DNA of 64,000 nucleotides from Triplophysa rosa. Taxonomy: Eukaryota > Chordata > Actinopteri > Cypriniformes > Nemacheilidae. This document shows positions 21,613-33,430 of this stretch, in pieces. The DNA is taken from NCBI RefSeq assembly GCF_024868665.1, contig NC_079890.1, forward strand, positions 1,745,827 to 1,809,826, written 5' to 3'. The notes under the pieces are model-generated. The model did not search any database, had not been told where the DNA came from, and saw only the letters and a program-made list of their open reading frames with translations. A program made the translations under genes and the position numbers. How positions within the stretch are numbered: the stretch's first letter is position 1; each line of letters begins with the position of its first letter.

Positions 21613-24600
21613 CTAAAGCTTTGTGTGAAGAACAGACCAAAATGTAAGACTTTATAATATTTCGCTTCACGGCAGCTTGCAAATCTCATTCAAAATCTTA
21701 CACAACACACAATGCGTTTCGTTTGCCTACACGCATGAGAATCAAATTCTTTGTTATCAATGACCTCCGAGGCAGCGTTTTTGACCTTTGAACTCGATCA
21801 AGACAGATTCAATTCACTTGTATGGAAAAGAGCCGCCTAAAGATTTTTCAAAATAAGAGCGCAAAGGTTCAGAACAACATGAGGGGGAATAAATAACGGC
21901 AACATTGTATCTTTATCATTACAAAAAAGCAAGATGTCCGCACATTTGGTCACGTTTATGCTCAAACATCACCTGCCGTGTGTTGTGTATTCATCTGGGT
22001 TGTGAATGTGTGAGGTGTCGCTGCAGTGTGTGAGCTCGTGGTTTTGGCCTGCCGCTGTCTGGGGAATCGCGGCGTTCATCCACATAATGTCATGACACTT
22101 GCCTCAGCTCATTTCCATGTAAATGAATAACTATCCGGCTTCTGGAATATTGACATGAATATTGAAAAATGTGAGAAGATGGTAAGTGAATGTAGTGATT
22201 TATGTCTACGAGGGACCCGTCTCTATTTAATAAGGCGTTGGAGTCTATTGAAATTTGGACGAACATTCCATTCGCATGAAATATGATTTATGATCGATGG
22301 CTTAATTTGTGTTTAGGGTGTGTGAAGATTGTCTAATTTGGCTGATGCTAAACTGTACGTGTGTGCTGTCAGGAGGTTGTAGCGGTCAAACTGTAGTTAA
22401 CAAATCATGGATTTTAATGGAATAAACCTTAAAAACAGTTCGTTGTGGGATTTTTACCTGATGTGTGATTCGATTCGAAGTGGTTTGTGTAAAAAAATTG
22501 TGTATTGACTTGGACGGATGAATTGTTCAACACAAAAATAAGAATGTGCGCTAGCAGAGTAAATACGGTCAGTTTTGATTTCATGTTTTGGACATTTTTG
22601 CCTTACAAAGCATGCTGGGACGTACACGCAACAGCATGTTTACCAGATTAATGACTCTTATGAATTTTTCACCTTCATTACAATCAAAGCTGGCAGCTCG
22701 AGGAATCAGCGGGTGTACGTACAATACTTACAACCCACAGATTCACCCTTAAGATCCCAAGGTTATGAATTCGCAGGTGGATGACAGCGCCATATCTCTC
22801 AGCCCGTAAACAATCTCTGTGAATGAACAGCAGGTTTGTCAGGCCTGACACCTGTCAGCACCGGAGTAGTTCATTGGCTGTTTGACAGCCTCCATTTGGA
22901 CACTCGGATGTTACCAATAACTTAGGTCAATGGAAGATTCTTGCCAACTACCAAAAGCTCGCAAAAGACTCCGAAACGCATTTGATGAGTTCTGCGAGTC
23001 ATTTTTGCAGATTTATGTCACGCCGTGTTGAAAGAGATCGTAAAACTAACCCCTAATTTGTAGTAAAGCTGGTAAGACGGAGTGGAATGTACACTCTGCC
23101 ACAAGAAGATGATTGGTGACTACGAATGAGTGCGACAGGCACGAACAACACCTGCTCCAGCCCCCAATGTACGGTTTTTCAGGGAAAGACGGCGAGATTG
23201 CCGCATGAACCTGTAATATTACAGACAGTAGTTTTCCCCCGAGACGTGTGTTGTTAGCTGAAGAATTGTGTTGCATGCTTGAGGGCCGGTTAGCTGGACT
23301 GCAAACTCCATCGCATTGCTTTCGTGTGCATGCCAAATGGACCCTTGAGGGATCTTTGTGCCCCGGGTTTTTTGAGAAGCATATCGGCCCGCTTATCACC
23401 ACCTTCCTCTGCGGGATGAGGTTGGACCTCATCCATCTCCTGACAGGTTGAAATGAAGCTATATGTCTGAGGGCACACTGACCCTGAACACGCATGAGCG
23501 CTGTCTTTCGTCACGGCACTTTTTTTGCGATTTCAGGAGCCCCGCTGGCTGACTTTTAAATAACAATAGAGGAGAGAATTCAACAATAGATGATTTATGG
23601 AAGCTGAGGTGCCTCTCAAGTGTTTTCTCGTGTGAATTTGTTCCGCGTTTGGTGTTCGGGGATGTTGATTATTGATTCTAACAGGGGTTTATTTTGGTGG
23701 AAGCGTCTGATCTGTAATTCAGCTGTATCCTGATAAACAACAGCAGTGGGGGGTTTGTTGATTTGGAAACCGTATTGAGGCAGATCTGGTAAAATGGGAT
23801 TCGGAATTGATTGTTGGGTTTCAAACGCAACTGTTAAAATGTTCAAAAAATGTTAAAATGGTTCCAGCGATGGCCACGAAGGCATCTTGGGATGGTCTGT
23901 TTTGGATTTGATTGGTTTCCTTTCAATTCACGTCTTTGAAGGGGGTCAAGGTTTGGCTGGTTTGTATAACTGCACCATTATGCATATCTGTCCATAAACA
24001 ACCATTTAAAACTACATTTGTGTTTTTTTGCTTGCAATATACAAATGGCAGAAATGTTATTCGATTACAACCTATTAAGTATTTTACTTCTGCCTATTGT
24101 TTTCAGCGCTCTTAAAGGAATAAAAATAACATTTTCTGATGCTATTGAGTTGGCGTAAGAACTGTCCCGTCTTCTTGCGGCGCCATCTAGCCAGACATTT
24201 GTAACATTCTTATGAGGTTTTTCTATTTCGAACTATTTTTATGAATTTCACAAAAATATATGATTACTAGAAACAATCACCAATGGAAGACCCCCCCAAA
24301 CCAAACCTTCACTGGCATGAAAACGGATCAAAACTGTACGAATAACATGGTGCAGATGAATTAGCAACTTCGTAAAATCGTTACGAATTGCCGTTTGCAG
24401 TTGGTCTGTTAGCGGTCCTTCCTGACTTTGAGTTATTTTATTGTGTTTCTCATGGCTGTTCGCTTTCAAACAAATTGCCATCGGAGAGCAGCCGTCATTC
24501 TGCACAATACAGACACACCAGGCAAATGCGAATGCTTGCTGTTTCATGCGTCTAACATCCTGATGCAAAATCCAAAGGGACAAATATGAAAAGCAAAACT

Positions 24601-27357
24601 TTTTCTCCAGAGATGTCACCTGGCAACAGTGGTAAACAGCTGCTGCTAGTATTCACAGCGCAATTTGCACTAATGACGCAAGCTTACAGAAATTTTGACC
24701 CAATGTGAAAAGTGACCCGTGAAGATATCCGAATCGAATTCGGGTTTGCATCGAACCAAGGCCAAATTGAAATCATCCCAGGTTGACCCCACTGAGTGCA
24801 ACCATCTTGCCTGCTTCCTGTTTTCTCTGCATTTCCAAAAATACACCTGCTGTTGAAGACACATGACTTACAAAAGCACTCACTAGAACTTCAAACTAAA
24901 GCTGTGCTCCCCAGAGTGAATCCAGCATCTGCTTGTTCCACTTAGCTGGGTAGTAAAATGTGCTTTATATTGTAGTTTGCGACCCATAACCCTTTAGGGC
25001 ACGTTTGAGGTCTCATAATATATTGCAGCTTGCAGAAGACAAAGCGCTAAATATAGCCATCGCGCTGCACGTTGTTGTGTTAGCTGGCTGCGTATGCATG
25101 GCTAACTGTTCTTAGACAAAAGAGCTCGGTTTGTTGCCGATGTCGAATATGTCCTTTTTGAGTAACCTAAATATAACTTTGACATTTAATGATGTGAAGT
25201 TGTAGCAATGACCACGCACTGTAACAACAGTCAGGCGGTTGCTAATTGCTAACCTGTCACCAAAGAAGGCGTCTCGCTAACTTTAGTCACTGAACCAACG
25301 CAAATACAGCGCATTGTGACACGCCCACTTCTCATTTGCCTGTCAAAGAAACCAATCATCATTCGGAAACGGCTGCTAACGGAACGTGTTATGAATGTAA
25401 TAGCTCATGAGAGAATTTCTAATGATCCACTAATGGCAATAATTCACAGTTTACATAGTTAAAGATGTCTTTGAGTTTCTTGGTAATGCAGCTTGTGGAA
25501 TCCAAGCTGTGCCAGTGTTAATTGTGTCTCTGCGGTGACAAACTGCTTTATTTTCCATTAGAGGGTGATGATAACATCAGGGGAACGCATTTAGCACGCT
25601 TGTTTTCCCTGCAGATATCGACCAGGATGTTGAAAACCCATGCATGGGTGATAAAAGTGTGAGGTGGAGAAGTGAATGACAAATAGCTACAAATCCTCAG
25701 TGTTCTTTCGGTGTACGTCGACCGCTCGCGTGAGCGACCACTGCGGAGACGCACCCATTTATCAAATCTTTCCGAGGTATCCTGGCAGTTAATGCGTGCC
25801 GGTCTCCACTCCGTCCAAGAACATTCCTCACTGAGGCTAGAGATTGCCTCTTTTCCTCGGGAAGTTATTACAGGCGAGGTCAGAGGTGACCTGTGTCTTG
25901 CTTCAGATCGCCATTGTGATCCATTTACTCTCTGGCTGATATTGTTCTGGAGCAATTCACACTGAAGATCAAGCAAAGAAAGCAGTACCGTCACACAAGC
26001 TGGTGTGTACTTTTTGTCACAGTTAACGGTGTGCAAAACGACATATTTAAAAAAAGAAAGGACAGCAGGCCTCAATTTCCACCATATGGCCTTGAGTGTA
26101 AAACTGACTGCTTGATTTCAAACATATGCCGGTAAACCTGCAGGATTGTGGGATACCAGTCAAGTGTGCTCCAGATGAACTGGAATCGGTTATTAGCCAG
26201 TTAGCTATGTTGTATACCTCTACATGTCTTTTGGAATTTTGTCGAAGTGTTGAAGCAAAGACTGACCCCTGTGAGATCAACTAAGTTTTAGATAAGAGTT
26301 TAATCCATATTGTCATTCGTTTAGCTTTATCGTTGATTTGTTTTCGCTTTATCGTTGACACTGTTGATATCGTTTCAGAAACGTATGCTTAACGTTCGTA
26401 CAACCTTTGTTTAAAATCCAACAGCAGACCCTTTCGCCTAAGTGGATTTGCAATGAGGTTAATGTGCAATTATTCATGAAATCTTATAAAATAACATTAA
26501 ACTAGAGGGGTTTGAAACCGACACAGCAATTCAAGCGAGAAAAGTTAGCAAGGCGCTTAAACCGTTACCTCATTCAGGAGGTCAACAGGGACAACGACAG
26601 ATTTGCAAATCTTTAGTGTCCCTTAATTGAATATTTTTCTCCATTTGTTAAAAGGCGTTCCATTTGAAGGCTATTTCCTTTTGATAGTGTTTTTAATAAG
26701 ATTAGCTGATGTAATTTAAGGTGTATTCCCCACAGATAAACAGGTTTGAGAGAAAGAGGTGGTGCTGTTTTAATTAGAAAAATATTGTCACTCTTTTTTG
26801 TGAGGATGAATGGAATCCGAAGGTCTTCTGGCAAACTGTGTTACGTACTACTTTTGAAAAATGTAAAAATTCAAAAAGGAAAATACACTTGGGCAGAGTC
26901 GATTGTCCTTACCCAAACACAAAAGCTTATGTGAAGGATGGTGATATTTATACAACCTTCTGGGTCAAAAAGGAATACGGTTACGTGTGTGCTTTTTTGT
27001 CAGTACGATTGTTCATAATATCCTTCAGCTTCACCTCTTGAACAGATTTCGTGGTTTATATGTACACACTATAGTCTTTGTATACATTAATTTCTAATGT
27101 GGCGAGTTCTTTTTTTAAATGATAGTTCTACCAAAGTCAAGGCCATGGGTTTCGATTCTTGGGAGCATATGGACTGATCAAATGCACATTGCGTAAAATC
27201 TTGTCTAAACATTCTTAAATCAAAATACATTTCCTTGACAAGGAAGATATTGAAAGGGTGGTCTAACTTGATTTAGTGTTTCAGACTCTGCAGCTACATA
27301 TGATGTCAAACTCTCTGGCTTCTGCTTTTAATAAGTTATAAACAAATATTAATCATA

Positions 27358-27650
27358 TTAAAAGGTGCTGTAAACAGTTACAGCCGTTTGGCCCTCGCCA
27401 GACTTGGCCACTGAATTGGAGCACCTCCATCCATTCAGCCACACACTTTCTTTCCAAAACCCCGGCCAGCAAAATCCATTTTCAGCCAACATGAACACGT
27501 GGAATCATTCTCAGGCATGGACTGTTTTTGATTAGATTTTTAGGGTCTAGACCTGTCACAGCGACAAGTGATTTCTATTTCATTGATACCTGCCATGCAT
27601 TAAGGACAGTGTATGCATGCTATTTAAAAAAGTCACTAACGGCACCTTTA
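27358..27650. mobile_element. Possible DNA element with TAAAAGGTGC / GGCACCTTTA ends
   Basis: TTAAAAGGTGCTG at 27358 is matched in inverted orientation by CGGCACCTTTA ending at 27650. The interior resembles dispersed fish sequence (AAGGACAGTGTATGCATGC). The inverted match is short, so this is a weak call. Confidence 0.35.
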
Positions 27651-27784
27651 CGACTTCTGCAATACTGCAAACTATGCAGTTCTGAAGTTTGAATAATTTC
27701 CCCATGGTATTAGTCAAATGGATTTTTGCTTTACAAAGGTCAGAGTTTACAAGAATTCAACTTTGGTACACCACAAAAAGCTTT

Positions 27785-27815
27785 GGTCTGGTTTTGTTGC
27801 AGACCTGGCAACCCT
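27785..27815 (-). mobile_element. Transposon end fragment (CAGGGTTGCCAGGTCTGC), copy 2
   Basis: GGTCTGGTTTTGTTGCAGAC followed by CTGGCAACCCTG matches the fragment at 20744-20778. The outer end of an element on the minus strand would be at 27815. Confidence 0.5.
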
Positions 27816-28949
27816 GACATTTTTAATTGTGGCTTCAAGTGTCTGAATGCATTTTGGTGCAGCTGTAGATTCAGTTCATCCGCACCATCCACTAAAAAGT
27901 CCCCGATTCCGTATTTTTCTGGCTGATGTTGTCAAACGGTTGGTTCGAGTGACCGGCGGGTCAAGTCAATAGTCCCTCTTAAATCCTTACACACGGCTCA
28001 CAGCAGCAGGTGCCGCTGACGGTTCAAAGGCTCGGTGGCGTCACAGCTGCAGATCAGCACTCACATCTGGCTGTGTAAATCCCTGCTGAATCCTGCCAAG
28101 ATGCACAGCGCCTGCTTTTCAGAGGACTGCATTGGACGGTGGACGTGTCCTTGTGAGTGAATGATCCGTTTTGAAGAGTTACCTGCTCTAAAAAGCAGTC
28201 ACTGGAACATGTCTGAAAATCAAAACACAAATCTTTAGGGATTGTCGGAAATATAAAGTATAGCTTCAATTTGGACATTTAAGACATTTTTGTAATGTCT
28301 GCATGTCAATGCATCCGACCAAGTAGCATCTGCAAATGCAGATCATTTTCATTTTTTGGATGAACTATCCCTATCAGGACTGTTTTCTAATACCCTTTCT
28401 TTCTTTTATGTAACACATTTGATGCATCTGACATGTTTGGACACAGCTGACCAAATGACTTTTCGACAAACCGTCTGTTTCGTTTTCTGGCTAACCGCTT
28501 GGTTCGGTCCCGTGGCATAGGAAGAATGTAAAAATCGCTGGGTCACTTACGTCCGCATTACACTGGAATTCAACCTTTCACACTGCAGTTGTGCCAGTCC
28601 AATGTCAACACCCTCCGAATTTCAAATATTTCAGTCTGTCTGACTTACTGTTACTCAATGTCAATGACAAATCACAGCGTAATCTTTCACAAAGCCATCG
28701 TTTCATTTTTTATTAATTAGAATTTATGCAACCAAGCCTGCAGCAATATAAATAGACAGACTGATTTTGAGGAAAACTGACGTCCATGGCTTTCCTTGGG
28801 TTGCCAAGTTTATGGTTTTCCCACGGAATTGGGCTACGTGTTTTAAACTGTGTTCGTGGATTGTTTTTATTCCGTGGGTTAAGGGAAGATGGGTTTTGTT
28901 CATCAGCATTCAATTTTAAGGTAAGATTGGACTAGTTTTTTTCGGACAT

Positions 28950-28983
28950 TGGGCTGGTTTTGTTAGCAGACCTGGGAACCCTG
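28950..28983 (-). mobile_element. Transposon end fragment (CAGGGTTGCCAGGTCTGC), copy 3
   Basis: TTGGGCTGGTTTTGTTAGCA followed by GACCTGGGAACCCTG matches the fragments at 20744 and 27785, with one substitution in the terminal block (GGGAACCC). Confidence 0.45.
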
Positions 28984-31900
28984 TATTCCACAGACCGCAG
29001 ACATGTAGGTCAGGTGAATTGGAGTCTCTAAATTGCCTGTAGGTGTGCGTGTACGTGTGTTAGCCCTTCGATGAACTAGCCACCCATCAGGAGGAGGGCT
29101 TCTCTGCCTCCCTCATGACACACGATGAAATGGACTCCAGCACTTTCTTGCATCACCCCTACGTAGAATAAGCGGAATAGAAAACTGATGGATTTGAACA
29201 CTCATTTGAATGCCTTGATTGCGTCTGAAAGCATAATTAAATTAGCCGCTTATTTAAAAGGGGATTGTGTAATTAACGCGCCACCATCCAACCATGCACG
29301 TCTGTGTCAGCTAGTCATGAATCTTCTTTTGTGCTTCATCTACACTGTGATGGCAGGAGAAAAACTCCTCTGTGCACCTGTGAAGCTGCATGTCATTGTG
29401 TTCGCAAGAACACAGTGCTGTGGACATCTAAGATTCATTTCACACGTTTGCATACCAGACACTCTTTTTGTGAAGTGGGACGTGACTGTTTTTGCACATT
29501 TAATGACTGCACAGGCAACATGAGTCTGGAGATGATGTTAGCACTTGCATTTTTCACCCACATTGCTACATTCACATGCTGAAAAAACAACAACAGAAGA
29601 AGTCTTTTAGTGGTGTCCACGTGTATTGCGACTAAACCTGTGGTGGACCGCTGTTGTATCCGTGAAGACGAACTCAGCTTGACTACTATTGGTAACTATA
29701 GTGCAAACGTTTTTTAAACCTCAAACTCCTTCCATATGATCTAAAGTAACCCTTTTTAGTTTGCAGACACTGTGTTTCAAAAGAACTACCTGCTGGTTTG
29801 TTTTGTTCATTCGCTAGCATGTCTGTTACAAAACGAAGCCTAACATTAAATCAAAGCAATGCAATATTTTTCTTGTTTCCTCATGTTTTTCAGAAAGGGT
29901 AATCTTTTGCTCATCACCGGAGTTGTTTCGAAATGAGCCCGTGTTCCCAACCAGGACAATTAGCCGCTATGGAGTTCCACCAATCGGGTTGCGGTAATTA
30001 CCGGAAATGATTTGTCTTGATCGCGGCGACTCTTTTCTTTCTTCGTTGCCTCTCTCAGCGGTTGAGATGGCTGAAACTCCACGGTCTTCCAGCTCATAAT
30101 TGGCAGTCTACAGGTGCAACAATAGCCCCTGTGGAGGACTGGAGGAATGATTGACGCTAATGAATTTGCTACAATGGTGTAATCAGTAGTGAACATGGCC
30201 GTGTGGGTGTCTGCGGGTGTGTGTGTTGCTATATTGCCTTCGGAGTTCTTTTGTTCAGTGTGAATTCTGCAGGGATACTCACTGCACCATCTCCACCGTA
30301 CCCTCACACAAACACCTCCCTTTCTCTCCGATCGTTTCCCTTTCGTCCTTGGCTCTCTTTTCTTCTCACCTCCGTTTTCTTCTCACTGTCCGTTTACTTT
30401 GCAAAAGCGATTTTGCAAGGGTTTCTTTTTTGCGAGAACTATTAGATATGTTAGCTAAACGTTTATAGAACGTAAAAATAACGTAGCAATAACATAGTTG
30501 TTGCGTTTCCTTCTCAAATAGGGATTTTGACCTGTCGCACCTCTTGATCTTATCAACTGTAAGCAACAGCTCAATCGTAAAAAAACAACGTTATGACAAT
30601 CTGTAAGATTGAGGAGGTTCCTCACAGTGGGGTTACTGATAGCATGAGGCCTAGCCTAACAAGCACTCGCAGCCGTGCTTGCACCTCTCTAACCAGTCTC
30701 ACTTGGCCCTTTTTATAGGGATAGACCTCCTAACATAGCCCTGTTTCCCCCTTCAGGCGTGGAGAGGCATTACGATAAGAAAAAACATGGAACAGTGTCT
30801 CATGACTGTTACAAATCTTTTATGAGCAAATGGTAATTACAGAGAATAACAAAATAGTTGTTTTAGTTCTTGTATGCAACCCTGTTACTGATTTTCCCTC
30901 TGTTGCCAAAAGGGGGGCATTGAAATTGTGATGTTGGAAAGTAAGCTAATTTTGATCCTTTTTATAACATGACAAAAATAATTTCTGGTTCAGTTTTAAC
31001 ACAAACTTGACTGCATCCACAGTGCTCAATCATTCAACCCTGTTACTTAAATTGTAACCACACTCAAAAGTAATTGCCAAACTAATACCAGTGTTTGTAT
31101 TTATCATTATGGATATAGTTCTATTTACCATAACTAAACCAACATTTGGTCAAAAGCTAGCCAAATGAAGCCCTATTAAACATTTTGATGCATAGTGAAT
31201 GTTGATTGCTTGAAATTAAGAGAATTCTGATTTCTGGAAATGACTATAAACCTTAAACCTTATGTCAACTTTATGGAAAACAGAACTGTTCATAATATTT
31301 AGTTTGGCCTCCTTAGGTTAAACGTGTTTTTAACGCTTTCAGAAGGTCGGGCATCTTTGTTCACTGTTGACTTTAAACATTGACCTAAAATCGAGTTTCA
31401 TTTTCAGTTCTGTTACTTATTCAACAAATCTGCTGTCTGGACACTGTGTTGTGTAAGAAACTAAAACATGTATCTGTAAAGTCAATGCAAGACAGCTGCC
31501 CAGCACAAGTTTGTATTTGCAATAAATAAACCTGCTCTTTAATACCAAATAACATCATTGCATCTCATGTAGGTAAATGTTTCAGTTCCCGCTTTTAAAA
31601 TATTATTCCACATCCTTTAACCAAACCATTTGAACTGTAAACTCGGAGTATACTTGCTTAACTTGAAGTTGAGGAACCCCTCCTGCTTGAGTGGATCTGC
31701 TCTCGGAGCACTTTTCTCTTTCCATGTGGCCAGACACAGGCTTTGATATTTAACCTTCTTTTCCTGGGGTTGGTAAGATTTGCGTAGCTTTAAGAAAGGA
31801 TCAACCCTGCACTTTGTGGCTGCTTCAGGATCTAATTTTGACTCCATGGCTGTGCTTCAAACCCCAAACCAGCAGAATACTTCATAGACCACCCGCTATC

Positions 31901-32359
31901 AAGTAAACACGCACTCGTTCTGCGATCTTAAAAATGTAAGTCTGTCATTCACAAATGTGAATACACGTATGTTAACATCTCACACCTGTGTTTATGGTGC
32001 CAGCGTTGCATTATTTTGCGAGTCCTGTTATTTTTAAACCTTTCATCGTCGCTTCTATGTTCCTCACCCACAATTGCAAAGAGAATTCCCTTTAATCAAG
32101 GTCGGCCCACAAGCCCGAATAAAGAGCATAGCACCAACGAATGTGTCACGTTTAGCCTTGAGCATCCACCACAGTTTAGGCTATGTTAGCTTTAAAGTCA
32201 ACATCAGATCTTATCTTAAATATTACATGTTCCTTGCATTAGTGTGCATTGTTCATTGGTGAACTTTATCCCAAATCAAATATTTGTCATCAACATGTAA
32301 TGTTTTGTAGGCCAAAACCCGGAAACGAGTTAGCATTTTCAGTTACCTCTCGTAGTCGA

Positions 32360-32549
32360 TGGGTTTTTGGTGTACCCTGTTGAAAAAAACAGCATATGCT
32401 AGTTAGGTATGTTTTGATGCTGGTTTAAGCTGGTCATTTTTCAACAGGGGTAACCTTAAATAAGATCTGTGGTCAAGCTCAATATATTTTGAATGGGGTT
32501 TTGGTGTAACTGCCTTAAATAAGATCTGTGGTCAAGCTCAATATATTTT
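32360..32549. repeat. Tandem duplication, one copy carrying the MITE
   Basis: CCTTAAATAAGATCTGTGGT and the following 17 bases occur identically at 32454-32490 and 32513-32549, 59 bases apart. Both copies are preceded by ATGGG(G/T)TTTTGGTGTA. The first copy is interrupted by the 76-bp MITE, so the local duplication and the insertion can be ordered. Confidence 0.85.
32375..32450. mobile_element. 76-bp MITE with TA target duplication
   Basis: The ends CCCTGTTGAAAAA (32375) and TTTTTCAACAGGGG (to 32450) are inverted repeats around a TGCTGGTTTAAGCTGG core, a motif I recall as abundant in cyprinids. TA flanks both sides (32373-32374 and 32451-32452). The paralogous sequence at about 32493-32520 reads GGTGTAACTGCCTTAAAT without the insert, an empty-site copy that fixes the boundaries. 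Confidence 0.88.
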
Positions 32550-33348
32550 TACAACATAACAATTACCAGTAATTCCTCAATGAGTTTTTTATGTGTCTTC
32601 AAAAAAGGAGCACTAACGCTAAGTTACTAGGACTACAGATGTTGTCAAGGACGTTAAAAATAATGCACTGTGGGTACAATTTTGAAAAAAGTAAATGGAG
32701 AGTCACCTACAGAGTAGTAGCTAAAACTAATTATTGGAAGTTTGGTGGTGGTGACGTTGACATTGAGCGTCAAGTTTATTTCGTACAAGGTTAGTTTTAT
32801 CATTTCTGTCAGTTGTATTTAGGCTTGCGAAATTCATGAAGGTTTTTAGGGGTGACGGAGCTTGTTTTTTTGTGATAATCTAAAAGACTATGGAAAAACA
32901 TAATGCCGTCTTTTTAACGTCCAATCAATTTTAGCATATCCCTGAATTACGTTCACATTAAAAATGATCAAACTTTTGTTTTGAGAGTAATGCGATTGAA
33001 AAAAGACTGGGACGATTTATTAAGCAAGTAAATCAACTCTGTTTTGCCTTTATTGTCTATAAGGAGCACTCATTTTAGCATGTTCTCTCTTTGTGTTTTG
33101 GCTCGATTTTGTTAATATGCGAATCTATTGTTTCATAGCATCTTTGCTTTGGGTTTGAGGGTGTTTGGTGGGACAAGCAGAAGAGAATGTGTGTTTTTTT
33201 CCAAGGAGGCAAAAGGAATAATTAAGAGTACAGAAAACAACTGATTACAAAAAAACAAGTAAGATAAATTATAATAATGTGATAAAATGTGTAAAACACT
33301 TCTTTTTAAATAAAGTCACACCAACCGATGATGATTCAAAAAGAAGCA

Positions 33349-33430
33349 TATAAAGAGGAAGACGGCTCTCTTTTGCTTCCATTGAGCACGTTGCGTTCTC
33401 ACTGAGGTCCTGTAAGGGTTGAACAGTCAG
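33349..33430 (+). promoter_or_regulatory. Candidate internal TATA promoter and 50-bp first exon
   Basis: TATAAAG at 33349-33355 is followed 32 bases later by a weak initiator (TTCCATTG, A at 33381). A full-consensus donor GTCAG|GTAAGAG then lies at 33430/33431. The arrangement would give a roughly 50-nt non-coding exon spliced into the downstream gene. No CpG enrichment or CCAAT box is evident and no transcript evidence is available. Confidence 0.25.

Larger units (their letters stand above)
18700..32370 (+). other. cemip: cemip intron 1, left part
   Basis: This is the first third of the inferred 43-kb intron. It contains a degenerate GTAGT-rich tract (19130-19510), a hAT MITE (21303-21612), three fragments ending in the complement of CAGGGTTGCC (20744, 27785, 28950), an element with TAAAAGGTGC ends (27358-27650), and a relatively GC-balanced stretch at 29945-30195 that could be conserved non-coding DNA. 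The stretches 19510-20740, 21620-27350 and 30200-32370 hold no gene or repeat I recognise. The largest open frames (23046-23495 and 25548-26075, both minus) show no domain. Confidence 0.5.

Noticed and set aside
23046..23495. 149-codon open frame on the minus strand
   Set aside because: No domain, no promoter or splice evidence, and overlapping frames in other registers.
25548..26075. 175-codon open frame on the minus strand
   Set aside because: No recognisable family, no signal or domain, and it overlaps other open frames in the opposite strand. Compatible with chance in 64 kb.
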